From: DATLAN01 sp035527455
GTDB lineage: Bacteria > Planctomycetota > Planctomycetia > Pirellulales > Thermoguttaceae
Assembly (NCBI GenBank): GCA_035527455.1
Contig: DATLAN010000464.1
Location: 1-17,465, forward strand
Direction: 5' to 3'
Length of the DNA: 17,465 nt
Both the position numbers and the translations under genes were made by a program. This document shows positions 6,794 through 14,574 of the stretch, piece by piece (positions within the stretch are counted from its first letter, which is position 1; each line of letters opens with the position of its first letter). The notes beneath the pieces were generated by a model that saw only the letters and a list, made by a program, of their open reading frames with translations, made no database searches and had not been told where the DNA came from.

Positions 6794-7426
6794 ATGAGTA
6801 TTCGATTGTTGGTCTGCGATGATCACCCGGTCATCCGTACCGGACTGGCCGCGTTGTTGGCGGGAACCGAGATTGAGATCGTCGCCGAGGCGAGCAGCGG
6901 GAAAGAGGCGGTGGAACAGGCGGGCAAGATGAAACCGGACGTGATCCTGCTGGATATCCGCATGCCCGACGGCGACGGCCTGTCGGTATTGGACAAGCTG
7001 CGAGCCGCGTCTCCGGAGAGCCGCGTGGTGATGCTCTCGACGTACAACAACCCCACCTACATCGCCCGAGCCGTCGCCCTCGGTGCCAGCGACTACGTGT
7101 TGAAGGGTTCCTCGCGGGAGGACATCATCGCCACCATTACGGCGGCCAGCGAAGGGGAATCGCCCAGCCGCAGCGGCGAATTGCAGCGAGTCGCGGCAGC
7201 GATGAAAATCCGCCAGGCAATCGACGACGACGACGTGCCGCTGACGCAGCGCGAGACGCAAGTGCTCCGGCACGTGGCCTTGGGCTTGAGCAACAAGGAA
7301 ATCGGGCGCTCCCTGGAAATCAGCGTCGAGACGGTCAAAGAACACGTCCAGAACGTTCTGCGAAAGGTCGCCGTCAGCGACCGCACGCAAGCCGCCGTTT
7401 GGGCCGTGCGAAGAGGACTGGTCTGA
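6794..7426 (+). CDS. NarL/FixJ-type response regulator
   Basis: The 210-residue product is a two-domain transcription factor. The receiver domain (about 3-120) has D9, D10, phospho-acceptor D54, S82 and K104. The LuxR-type helix-turn-helix (about 146-210) contains LTQRETQVLRHVALGLSNKEIG and SVETVKEHVQNVLRKV, the standard recognition region. The ATG at 6794 is well supported by AGGGGAG at 6781-6787, six bases upstream. No partner kinase is adjacent, so target genes and signal are unknown. It is divergent from the NtrC-type gene and its stop lies nine bases from the convergent recombinase stop. Confidence 0.95.
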   Translation: MSIRLLVCDDHPVIRTGLAALLAGTEIEIVAEASSGKEAVEQAGKMKPDVILLDIRMPDGDGLSVLDKLRAASPESRVVMLSTYNNPTYIARAVALGASDYVLKGSSREDIIATITAASEGESPSRSGELQRVAAAMKIRQAIDDDDVPLTQRETQVLRHVALGLSNKEIGRSLEISVETVKEHVQNVLRKVAVSDRTQAAVWAVRRGLV

Positions 7427-7435
7427 GCGAGACGG

Positions 7436-8338
7436 CTACTTTGCCCGCGGATGGGCCTTCTCGTAGGCCGCGCGCAGCGCCGCCGTGCTGACGTGGGTGT
7501 AGATCTGCGTGGTCACCAGGCTCTTGTGTCCCAGCAACTCCTGCACGCTACGGATGTCGGCGCCGCGATCGAGCAGGTGCGTGGCGAAACTGTGCCGCAG
7601 CGAATGGGGCGTCGTGCGGCCGTCCAGACCGGCGAGCTTGAGGTGCTTCTCGAGCATTCGGCCGACGCTTCGGGTGGTCAACCGGCGGCCGAACTTGTTG
7701 ACGAACACCGGCGATTCGGGACCGGACGGTTCGTCGCGGTGAAGCGTTCGCACCCGCAGCCAACGCCTCAGCGCGCCGGCCGCATACGAGCCGATCGGGG
7801 CCAGCCGCTCCCGGCGCCCTTTCCCGCGAACGCGAAGGACGCCGGCGGCGAAATCCAGGTCGCCCTGATCGAGTCCGACGGCTTCGCTCACCCGAAGTCC
7901 GGCCGAGTACATCGTCTCGAGGATCGCCCGGTCGCGCAACCCCGGCGGTTCGTCGGCCGGCGGTGCTTCGAGCAGCCGTCCCAAGTCGTCGGGCGAAAGG
8001 AAGTGCGGCAGCGAACGGCCCTGGCGCGGGTTGCGCAGGGGTTTGGCCGGGTTGGTGTCCGTCCAGCCCTCGCGCTGGCCGAAACGAAAGAAGCTCCGCA
8101 TCGACGCCAGCCGCCGAGCGATCGTCGATTTGGCGTAACCCGACTCGTGCAGAGCGGCCACGTAACCCCGCAGATCGAGCACCGCCACGTCGCCCGGCTT
8201 GGGACACGTCCCGCCGCGAGCTTCGGCCAGATAGTCGGCCAGGACATGGAGGTCCTCGCGGTAACTCTTGACCGTCAACTCCGAAGCGTTGCGCTCCACG
8301 CGAAGATACTGCAAGAACCGGGTGATCGCGGCACGCAT
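7436..8338 (-). CDS. Tyrosine recombinase of the XerC/XerD type
   Basis: The 300-residue product matches the usual XerC/XerD length. The N-terminal SAM-like domain (about 1-100) has the FLQYLRVERNASELTVKSY pattern. The catalytic domain carries the full set: R149 (AGLRVSE), K173 (RGKGRRER), H245 and R248 (PHSLRHSFATH), H271 (LLGHKS) and nucleophile Y280 (TQIYTHV). It would resolve chromosome dimers at dif with a second recombinase, acting in the cytoplasm. XerC and XerD cannot be told apart here, and I saw no attachment site or integron cassette. The ATG at 8338 immediately follows the TAG stop of the upstream gene, which suggests translational coupling; there is no separate strong ribosome binding site. 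Confidence 0.93.
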   Translation of the reverse strand: MRAAITRFLQYLRVERNASELTVKSYREDLHVLADYLAEARGGTCPKPGDVAVLDLRGYVAALHESGYAKSTIARRLASMRSFFRFGQREGWTDTNPAKPLRNPRQGRSLPHFLSPDDLGRLLEAPPADEPPGLRDRAILETMYSAGLRVSEAVGLDQGDLDFAAGVLRVRGKGRRERLAPIGSYAAGALRRWLRVRTLHRDEPSGPESPVFVNKFGRRLTTRSVGRMLEKHLKLAGLDGRTTPHSLRHSFATHLLDRGADIRSVQELLGHKSLVTTQIYTHVSTAALRAAYEKAHPRAK

Positions 8339-8584
8339 CTAGCAAAGTTCATCCGAGTCGGTCGGCAGCGGCATGTCGAAGCGGGCATGCACCGAGAACT
8401 TCTGGCACTCCTGGCGGATCTTCTGGCTCAACACGGCGGCGTCGTACCAGGTGAAACTCAGATCCGGATTGGACGCATAGCGACCCAGCGTCCGCAAGGT
8501 CTCCGCGCGGCTGCAATCGTCATACAAGAAGACGTAGCGCTCCGACCCCTTCACCAGCGCCAATACGTTGATATCCTGGCTCAC
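8339..8584 (-). CDS. Small protein of unknown function upstream of the recombinase
   Basis: The 81-residue product (starting MSQDINVLALVKGSERYVFL) has no signal peptide or membrane segment. It looks like a small soluble alpha/beta protein: a beta hairpin at about 7-22, a helix at 25-36 (SRAETLRTLGRYA), then a helix around 46-62. I do not recognise a family. The GTG start at 8584 is supported by AGGAG seven bases upstream. It abuts the recombinase gene with no gap, so the two are almost certainly cotranscribed. Confidence 0.7.
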   Translation of the reverse strand: MSQDINVLALVKGSERYVFLYDDCSRAETLRTLGRYASNPDLSFTWYDAAVLSQKIRQECQKFSVHARFDMPLPTDSDELC

Positions 8585-8659
8585 CGATGTTCTCCTGGAA
8601 GGGGCGCACCGCTCGCGAAACCGAACTGCCGTGTCGAAGGTTGCGCCGAAGCGAAGATT

Positions 8660-8673
8660 CCAAGGCTCCTTGG
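8660..8673 (-). terminator. Weak hairpin just after the proline-rich lipoprotein gene
   Basis: CCAAGG and CCTTGG form a short palindrome five bases beyond the TAA stop at 8678. No T-run follows, so terminator activity is doubtful. Confidence 0.25.
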
Positions 8674-8677
8674 GTTC

Positions 8678-9745
8678 TTATCGGACACTTGGCCACCGAC
8701 ACACCACTCGCGTTTTTCCCGCTCCTCCCCGGGCGCTGAGCATCGCCGAGAGGTGCATGTGGCAGCAGAAACGGATGAAGTCCTCGCTGCGTTGAAGATA
8801 GCCCTGCCAGCCCCCAAAACGTGCATCGTCCTTGAAATAGTAATAGCTTGCCAAAGCCTCCGTGAATTCCATGTCGTGGCCGTTGAACGCCTGCGTATGC
8901 GCCAGCACCGGGGCATTGCTGGGGGGACAGGCCGGTGGCTGAGCGCGCGGAGCCGGGGGAATGAATCCGCGCGGATCGGGCCAGTCAGGCGGTAGGCTCA
9001 TCGCCTCCGCCGGCCGAGCCGGGTTGTCGTTGGCCCCGTCATGCAGAGGGGCCTCGTGGCCCAACGGCTGCACTGCCTCGTGGCCGAACGGCTGCACTGC
9101 CTCGTCCCACGGCGGATTCGTCGAATCGGGCGCGTCCCGGCCGCTCGTCGAGGGTGAGTTCTGCCCCGCAGCCGGGGGCGCTTTCTCGGGAATCGGAAGT
9201 CTCTCGTACGCCGGCGTCTGGGTCTTCAATTGGGCCCTGGCCAGTGCCATCTCGGCCTCGAAAACCAGGGGCCCCGGGATTTCCTCCTCTTCCGGCGTCC
9301 CCCACGGCAGCGCATAGCCGGGTGGGATCGGGTGGAAGTACGGGTTGGCCGCGTACCACTCCACCTTCATACACATCCGCGGCGGATACCAGGCCGAAAA
9401 GTCCGTCACTGCGCCGATCACCACCGCATCGACTTCCAAGATCTGAGCCAGCCGTCGGGCGTCCTCCGGGCTGCTGAAATCGATGGCGTAGTCCTCGATC
9501 GCCCGCTGGACCTGATCGACCGACATCACCTCGAACCCGGGAACCAACTGCAACTCGTTGAAGTAAGCCGACGCCACCAGCTTGCCGTCGAGGGTCGGGT
9601 CGTCGCTGAGATTGAAGAACGGCACTACGGCAATTTTGGCAAGCTGGGGAAACGGGTTGTGCAGCACAGGCTGGTGGGATATCTCCGGAAACAACGAACA
9701 CCCGCTCGACAACAGGCAACCCAGCAGGACACAATAACGCCGCAT
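8678..9745 (-). CDS. Proline-rich lipoprotein with GNA1162/CsgG-like N-terminal region
   Basis: The 355-residue product has a lipoprotein signal with lipobox LSSGC (Cys16). Residues about 35-120 run KIAVVPFFNLSDDPTLDGKLVASAYFNELQ, then an ILEVDAVVIGAVTDF strand. This resembles the nucleotide-binding-like fold of CsgG/GNA1162 lipoproteins, but that is fold-level inference. A proline-rich linker (about 175-300) contains a duplicated EAVQPxGH unit. The C-terminal part (about 305-345) has MEFTEALASYYYFKDDARFGGWQ and then a histidine- and cysteine-containing helix. The ATG at 9745 is chosen because the signal peptide starts there; an open frame to 9916 gives implausible sequence. It probably sits on the inner face of the outer membrane. 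Confidence 0.7.
   Translation of the reverse strand: MRRYCVLLGCLLSSGCSLFPEISHQPVLHNPFPQLAKIAVVPFFNLSDDPTLDGKLVASAYFNELQLVPGFEVMSVDQVQRAIEDYAIDFSSPEDARRLAQILEVDAVVIGAVTDFSAWYPPRMCMKVEWYAANPYFHPIPPGYALPWGTPEEEEIPGPLVFEAEMALARAQLKTQTPAYERLPIPEKAPPAAGQNSPSTSGRDAPDSTNPPWDEAVQPFGHEAVQPLGHEAPLHDGANDNPARPAEAMSLPPDWPDPRGFIPPAPRAQPPACPPSNAPVLAHTQAFNGHDMEFTEALASYYYFKDDARFGGWQGYLQRSEDFIRFCCHMHLSAMLSARGGAGKTRVVCRWPSVR
9051..9105 (-). repeat. 24-bp coding tandem repeat (2.3 copies)
   Basis: Units at 9051-9074 and 9075-9098 differ at one base, and a partial third copy follows to 9105. They encode repeated EAVQPxGH in the proline-rich linker of the lipoprotein. Confidence 0.85.
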
Positions 9746-10017
9746 TGTTGCACCCGAATACTGATTGAGGACAGTCTCGCAACCCCCGATTGAGGAGGTA
9801 CGGTCGGCGCACACCGCCTTGGAAACCGGCAACGCCTGCTTTATCGGTAAAGTTGCCGCAGATCCTCCAATTTGAATCTGCGAATCGGCCCGGTTTCTTC
9901 TTGGGGTTGAAGCCACGGGGAATGATGGGAGAATATGTTAAGCCAGGGGCCCACGCCGGGATCGTTCGCACACATTCCAGCGTGGGCGTGCCACCCCTTT
10001 TGGTTGAACGCGACGGC
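9746..10017. other. Intergenic region between divergent lipoprotein gene and ispG
   Basis: No gene is supported in these 272 bases. There is an imperfect hairpin at 9827-9858, CGGCAA/TTGCCG with an inner CTTTA/TAAAG. A 14-base stretch at 9984-9997 is identical to the end of the 31-base palindrome arm found at 12579-12592. A weak promoter-like pair for ispG (TTGAAG, 18 bases, GAATAT) lies at about 9905-9934. Confidence 0.45.
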
Positions 10018-11193
10018 ATGTCCGACTCCCATCCCATCGTCGATCGAACGCCTCGAAATCCCACCCGGCCGGTGAGGATCGGGTCGGTCACCATCGGCGG
10101 CGGCTATCCGATCGTGGTGCAGAGCATGTGCGCCACGAAGACGTCGGACGCAGCGGCAACGATCGCCCAGGTGAACCTGCTGCACGCGGCCGGGGCGGGC
10201 GTGGTGCGCATTGCGGTGGACACCCGCCGTGACGTCGAAGCCCTGGCCGCGATCCGCCAGGCGACCGACGCCAATCTGTCGGTCGATCTCCAGGAGAATT
10301 ACCGGCTGGCGGCGGACGTGGCTCCACTGGTCGACAAGATCCGCTATAACCCCGGACACCTGTTCCATCACCAGCGCCAGCGGCCGTGGCAGGAGAAGGT
10401 CCGTTTTCTGGCGGACGTGGCCGGGGAGCACCACTGCGCGATGCGGGTCGGCGTGAACTGCGGCTCGGTCGATCCGGCCAAACGCGAGAAATACGGCCCC
10501 GGCGATTCTCTCGGGGCCATGTTGGAAAGCGCGCTGGATCACTGCGAGCTGCTCGATGAACTCGGTTTCACGCGGTATTGCGTGTCGTTGAAAGACTCCG
10601 ATCCGGCGAAGGTCGTCGAGGCGAATCGGCGGTTCGCATCACAGCGGCCCGACGTTCCCTTGCACCTCGGCGTGACCGAGGCCGGCATGCCGCCGGAGGG
10701 CATCCTCAAGACCCGAACGGCCTTCGAGGCGTTGCTGCGCCGCGGGATCGGCGACACGATTCGGGTTTCGCTGACGGTTCCGGCGGCCCAAAAGCACCAG
10801 GAGATCGAGGCCGGCCGCCAAATCCTCTCCGACGTCGCCGCCGGGATATTCCACGAGTCGGAAGACGCTCGCCCCAATGAAGGCATCAACATCATCGCCT
10901 GCCCGAGTTGCTCCCGCGTGGAGAACGAGGCCTTCATCGAGCTGGCCCACAAGGTCCGTGAAGCGACCCGATACGCGGCCGAGTATGCCCTGACCATCGC
11001 CGTGATGGGTTGCCGGGTGAACGGGCCGGGTGAAACGGACGACGCCGATTTGGGACTGTGGTGCGGGCCGAATTTCGTCAACCTCAAGCGGGGCGGCGAA
11101 CAACTGGGAGCCTATTCCTACCGGGAGATTCTCCTGCGGATGAAAGAGGAACTCGACAAGCTGGTCGCCGAGCGGGCTCCGACCTCTTCCTGA
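10018..11193 (+). CDS. ispG: 4-hydroxy-3-methylbut-2-en-1-yl diphosphate synthase (IspG)
   Basis: IspG catalyses the penultimate step of the MEP isoprenoid pathway, reductively converting MEcPP to HMBPP with a [4Fe-4S] cluster. The 391-residue product shows an N-terminal TIM-barrel region (RIGSVTIGGGYPIVVQSMCATKTSD; NPGHLF; RVGVNCGS). The C-terminal cluster domain has cysteines C295 and C298 (ACPSCSR) and C332 with E339 in GCRVNGPGE, the standard set of ligands. Length matches the compact bacterial form rather than the long form with an insert. The start is uncertain: ATG 10018 gives a normal N-terminus but has no clear ribosome binding site, and in-frame ATGs at 9922 and 9925 would add about 30 residues. 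It is followed by a 179-base gap. Confidence 0.95.
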   Translation: MSDSHPIVDRTPRNPTRPVRIGSVTIGGGYPIVVQSMCATKTSDAAATIAQVNLLHAAGAGVVRIAVDTRRDVEALAAIRQATDANLSVDLQENYRLAADVAPLVDKIRYNPGHLFHHQRQRPWQEKVRFLADVAGEHHCAMRVGVNCGSVDPAKREKYGPGDSLGAMLESALDHCELLDELGFTRYCVSLKDSDPAKVVEANRRFASQRPDVPLHLGVTEAGMPPEGILKTRTAFEALLRRGIGDTIRVSLTVPAAQKHQEIEAGRQILSDVAAGIFHESEDARPNEGINIIACPSCSRVENEAFIELAHKVREATRYAAEYALTIAVMGCRVNGPGETDDADLGLWCGPNFVNLKRGGEQLGAYSYREILLRMKEELDKLVAERAPTSS

Positions 11194-11215
11194 CGCGGCA
11201 CGGCCGCAACCAAAC

Positions 11216-11231
11216 GGCGGGCAAGCCCGCC
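11216..11231 (+). terminator. GC-rich hairpin downstream of ispG
   Basis: GGCGGG-CAAG-CCCGCC forms a six-base stem 22 bases after the ispG stop. The following bases are not T-rich, so it would be at best a weak intrinsic terminator. Confidence 0.3.
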
Positions 11232-11372
11232 CGCTAAACGGTGTCATCGCAATTGCCTCAATTGCCTGGTTTTCCCGGCCTCGCGCTGCAAATCTCCCTG
11301 CTTTGCTATTCGGGGAGCACGGCGAATCTGCTAGTATCCGCCCCCGCTTGCAGTTCGAGAAGGAAGAGGCCC

Positions 11373-12485
11373 ATGAAAGTCCTGGCCCTGATCCAAGGCC
11401 CCGACCACGTCTGCTACCGGTATCGCATCGAGGCCTTGGCCTGGGCCGTGGCCGAGCGGGGATTGTATCTCGAGGCCGCCCCGCTGCGCAAAGGAGCGAT
11501 CGCGCGGGTTCGGCAATTTCTGGCGGCACGTCAAGCCGACGTGGTCATCCTCCAGCGTCGACTCCTGCCCATCTGGCAGTTGGCCCTGCTGCGACGCTTC
11601 GTACCGCGGTTGATCTATGACGTCGACGATGCGGTGTTCCAACGCGACAGCTACAACCCCAAGGGGCCCGAGAGCCGTGTTCGCATGGCCCGGTTCTGGG
11701 CGACCGTCCATACGGCCGACGCGGTCATCGTGGGCAACGACTATCTGCGAGAGCGCACCGCGGCCTTCGTCGAGCCGCACCGCGTTCGGGTGATTCCCAC
11801 CTGCATCGAGCCCAAGCTGTATCAACCGGCTTCCCACCGCCGCACGGGTTCCCGGACCCGATTGGTCTGGATCGGACAGCACAGCACGCTCGCCTCGCTG
11901 CAGTGTGCCCAGAAACATCTGGCGGCCGCGGCCCGGCGGCTGCCGGGTTTGGAGCTTCGACTGATCTGCGACCGGTCGGTGGATCTCTCTTCGTTGCGGG
12001 TAACGTTGCGGCGCTGGTCCATCCAAGGCGAGGCGGCCGAACTGGCCGAAGGCGACATCGGCATCAACTGGCTTCCGGACGATTCCTGGAGCCCGGGGAA
12101 GTGCGGGCTGAAGGTCCTGCAGTACATGGCGGCCGGACTGCCCGTGGTCGCCAACCCCGTGGGAATGAACTGCCGGATGGTGATCGACGGCCAGACGGGT
12201 TTCCTGGCGTCCACTCCCGGCCAGTGGGCCGAAGCCGTTGCCCGGTTGGCGGCCGATCCCGAGCTGCGACGCACGATGGGAGCAGCCGGGCGCCGGCTCA
12301 TCGAGCGGCAATACAGTGTGTCCGACTGGGGGCCCCGGCTTGCGGAGGTCGTCGCCGCGGTAGCGAGCGACGAGAGGACGTTGCCGGAAGAATATCGTCG
12401 CGAGAATCAACCACGGCGCAGCCAGGTCGACGCCCTGCCGTCGGCCCCCTGCGTGCCCGACGAAGGACCGTTGTTGACAAGTTGA
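11373..12485 (+). CDS. Glycosyltransferase, GT4-like (GT-B fold)
   Basis: The 370-residue product should transfer a sugar from a nucleotide-sugar donor in the cytoplasm; donor and acceptor cannot be told. The N-terminal Rossmann half (1-170) includes LIYDVDDAVF and ADAVIVGNDYLRER. The C-terminal half has a TRLVWIGQHST strand. It also has the donor-binding region GINWLPDDSWSPGKCGLKVLQYMAAGLPVVA (about 228-258), in which the usual first glutamate of the EX7E motif is replaced by lysine. The last 40 residues are low-complexity. The ATG at 11373 follows AAGGAAGAGG at 11360-11369. It is flanked by ispG and an HExxH lipoprotein, and no polysaccharide cluster is visible in the window. Confidence 0.85.
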   Translation: MKVLALIQGPDHVCYRYRIEALAWAVAERGLYLEAAPLRKGAIARVRQFLAARQADVVILQRRLLPIWQLALLRRFVPRLIYDVDDAVFQRDSYNPKGPESRVRMARFWATVHTADAVIVGNDYLRERTAAFVEPHRVRVIPTCIEPKLYQPASHRRTGSRTRLVWIGQHSTLASLQCAQKHLAAAARRLPGLELRLICDRSVDLSSLRVTLRRWSIQGEAAELAEGDIGINWLPDDSWSPGKCGLKVLQYMAAGLPVVANPVGMNCRMVIDGQTGFLASTPGQWAEAVARLAADPELRRTMGAAGRRLIERQYSVSDWGPRLAEVVAAVASDERTLPEEYRRENQPRRSQVDALPSAPCVPDEGPLLTS

Positions 12486-12514
12486 TGGAGTGTTTGCGCA
12501 GAACTTTTCGGCGA

Positions 12515-12591
12515 GGGTGGCACGCCCTGAGGAACGAAGGGCGTGGTTTGGCAAGGTTTTCACGCCCTTCGTTCCTCAGGGCGTGCCACCC
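12515..12591. repeat. 31-bp-arm palindrome, copy 1
   Basis: Arms at 12515-12545 and 12561-12591 are exact reverse complements over 31 bases around a 15-base centre. The arm starts GGGTGGCACGCCCTGAGGAA. The same arms occur at 16269-16344. It lies between the glycosyltransferase and the HExxH lipoprotein gene. Confidence 0.95.
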
Positions 12592-12663
12592 CATGGAACA
12601 AGTTGTTTCTGCGCGGCGCCCGAGCACTCCGCCCGCGCGCGACGGGAAATCCCTGAAGACCCC

Positions 12664-13482
12664 ATGAAGATCCGCCCGCCGTCGTCAATCGCGTTGATGC
12701 TCGTCTTGACCGTCGGCGGCTGTATCGCTCCGTCGAAAGTCTCTCGAAAGCTGCCGGAGAATCATTCGCTGGTTCGCGAGCAACTGGTGATCCACAGCGA
12801 CTTCCCGTTGGCCGCGCAACATCGGCTGCTGGAAGACCTGACGGCCCGGCGGTTCGACCTGGCCCGCCGATTGGCGATGCCGCTGTCCGACGAGCCGATC
12901 CACGTCTACCTGTTCCAGGACGCCGATCGGTTCTACGCGTTCATGGGTTGGCACCATCCGGAGTTTCCGCGGCGGCGGGCGTTCTTCGTGGAGACCGATA
13001 CGCGGTTGGTGGTCTATGCCTATTGGGGCGACCGGGTGTCAGAAGACCTACGGCACGAGATCACGCACGCCTACCTACATTCAGTGGTGCCGAATGTGCC
13101 TTTGTGGCTGGATGAAGGTCTGGCCGAGTACTTCGAGGTGCCGCGTGGCCGCGACGGCATGCACCGGGCGCATTGCGAGCGGTTGGCGGCCCGACTCAGG
13201 CAGGGAGATTGGCAGCCCGACTTGCGGCGGTTGGAACAGTTCAACTCGGCCTTCGAAATGGATCAGGACGATTACGCGGAATCTTGGGCGTGGGTCCATT
13301 TCTTGCTGGGCTCCGATGCCCGATACGCCGAGTTGCTCCAAGGCTATTTGGGCGATTTGCGGCGAAACGGCGCCGCCGAACCTGTCTCGTGGCGAATCGG
13401 CCGAACACCGAATCGGGTAGAAGAGGCACTGGTTCGGCACGTGGAGGGTCTTTTTCCGCACATGGCCGGTCGTGTCCCCTAG
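12664..13482 (+). CDS. Putative zinc metallopeptidase lipoprotein (gluzincin-like)
   Basis: The 272-residue product has a basic start, a hydrophobic stretch and lipobox VGGC (Cys20). The motif HEITH at 131-135 is followed by WLDEGLAEYFE (148-157). This is the HExxH plus downstream glutamate arrangement of MA-like (DUF1570-type) peptidases, in which E151 or E155 would be the third zinc ligand. A preceding segment, HVYLFQDADRFYAFMG (80-95), also matches this family's pattern. A periplasmic or surface protease is predicted with unknown substrate. The ATG at 12664 is chosen because the signal peptide starts there; the frame stays open upstream through the palindrome, but that translation is spurious. 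The ribosome binding site is weak. Confidence 0.75.
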   Translation: MKIRPPSSIALMLVLTVGGCIAPSKVSRKLPENHSLVREQLVIHSDFPLAAQHRLLEDLTARRFDLARRLAMPLSDEPIHVYLFQDADRFYAFMGWHHPEFPRRRAFFVETDTRLVVYAYWGDRVSEDLRHEITHAYLHSVVPNVPLWLDEGLAEYFEVPRGRDGMHRAHCERLAARLRQGDWQPDLRRLEQFNSAFEMDQDDYAESWAWVHFLLGSDARYAELLQGYLGDLRRNGAAEPVSWRIGRTPNRVEEALVRHVEGLFPHMAGRVP

Positions 13483-13502
13483 TAGCTCCCGAAGCGCGCT
13501 CC

Positions 13503-13508
13503 TATAAT
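13503..13508 (+). promoter_or_regulatory. Consensus -10 element before the acetyltransferase
   Basis: A perfect TATAAT lies 45 bases before the chosen start. I found no good -35 at the usual distance, so promoter activity is only suggested. Confidence 0.35.
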
Positions 13509-13552
13509 TCTCTGGACCGTTGTTTGGCCAGTTATGGCGATTCTATGTGGTG

Positions 13553-14503
13553 ATGATCAGCTATCAAACCTTTCGCAATACCGACCCGCCCGAGTTGGTA
13601 GCGATTTGGCGGAGTCGCGCCGGCCAGGACGGTTTGGCCCGATGGGTTTCGCCCGATCTGTTCGAGCAGTTGGTCTTTGCCAAGCTCTATTTCGACTACG
13701 AAGGGCTGATGATCGCCCGGGAAGACGGACGCCCGGTCGGATTCGCCCACGCCGGTTTCGGCCCGAACGAGGCGCGGGATCGGATTTCCACCGAGTCGGG
13801 CACGACCTGCATGGTGATGGTGCGGCCCGACTGCCCGCAGCAGGAAGTGGCCGCCGGGTTGCTGGAGCGTGCCGAGCAGTACCTCCGCCAGCGTGGTGCG
13901 AAGGTGCTTTACGGCGGCGGGATGAAGCCGCTGAACCCCTTCTACCTGGGACTGTACGGCGGCAGCGAGTTGCCCGGCGTCTTGCACACCGACTGCCTCG
14001 CCCGGGAGACTTTTGCCTCGCACGGTTACGACGAGATCGATCGCACGCTGATCCTGCGGCGAGATCTGAGCGGTTTCGAGGCGGTGATCGACCGCCGTCA
14101 GATGCAGATCCGGCGGCGGATGATCGTGGAAGTCACCGCGGATCCCCCGGCGGAAAGCTGGTGGGACGCCAGCGTCGTCGGTGAATTCGATCTGACCCGC
14201 TTCGAACTCGTGCCCCGCGAAACGGCCCCCGCACTCGCCTGGGCGACCTTCCGCAGCATGGAGCCCTCGGGCACGGCCGGCGTCGGCCGTGCCGCCGGAT
14301 TGATGGACCTGCACGTCGACGAATCGCTCCGCCGCCGCGGTCTGGCGGTCTTTCTGCTCAGCGAGGCGTTCCGCCAGTTCATCCGCCAGGGCATCCATCT
14401 CGTGGAGGTCCAGACGACGCAGCATAACGCGGCCGCACTCGGGTTGTTCCGTCAGTTCGGCTTTCAGGAAACCGGCCGGGGCAGCGTGTTTCGCAAACGG
14501 TGA
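13553..14503 (+). CDS. Tandem-GNAT acetyltransferase
   Basis: The 316-residue product looks like two GNAT folds in a row. The first (about 1-150) is degenerate, with VRPDCPQQEVAAGLLERAEQYL where the acetyl-CoA loop should be. The second (about 175-316) has a good motif A, VDESLRRRGLAVFLLSEAF, with RRRGLA as the pyrophosphate-binding loop. It ends with the typical QTTQHNAAALGLFRQFGF. It should acetylate an amine from acetyl-CoA in the cytoplasm; the substrate is unknown. Tandem GNAT proteins such as mycothiol synthase share this layout, but that identity is not implied. GTG 13547 and 13550 and ATG 13553 are all possible starts; none has a clear ribosome binding site. It is convergent with the gene at 14575-15189. 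Confidence 0.8.
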   Translation: MISYQTFRNTDPPELVAIWRSRAGQDGLARWVSPDLFEQLVFAKLYFDYEGLMIAREDGRPVGFAHAGFGPNEARDRISTESGTTCMVMVRPDCPQQEVAAGLLERAEQYLRQRGAKVLYGGGMKPLNPFYLGLYGGSELPGVLHTDCLARETFASHGYDEIDRTLILRRDLSGFEAVIDRRQMQIRRRMIVEVTADPPAESWWDASVVGEFDLTRFELVPRETAPALAWATFRSMEPSGTAGVGRAAGLMDLHVDESLRRRGLAVFLLSEAFRQFIRQGIHLVEVQTTQHNAAALGLFRQFGFQETGRGSVFRKR

Positions 14504-14574
14504 TCGTCGCGAAACAACCCCTTCTCCAGCGTCGAGCCCATTGGCACAGTCAGTGAATCCGGTAGAAGTGCGGA

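Noticed and set aside
7436..8338. Phage or integron integrase marking an inserted island
   Set aside because: The length and motifs fit the chromosomal XerC/XerD type. No attachment repeats, cassette array or phage genes are visible around it.
7451..8995. A 514-codon open frame on the plus strand
   Set aside because: It is antisense to the recombinase, which has all its catalytic residues, and to its small partner gene. Its composition is arginine-rich and domain-free.
12490..12663. N-terminal extension of the HExxH lipoprotein upstream of 12664
   Set aside because: The extension is a translation of the palindromic element, and it would bury the lipoprotein signal peptide starting at 12664.
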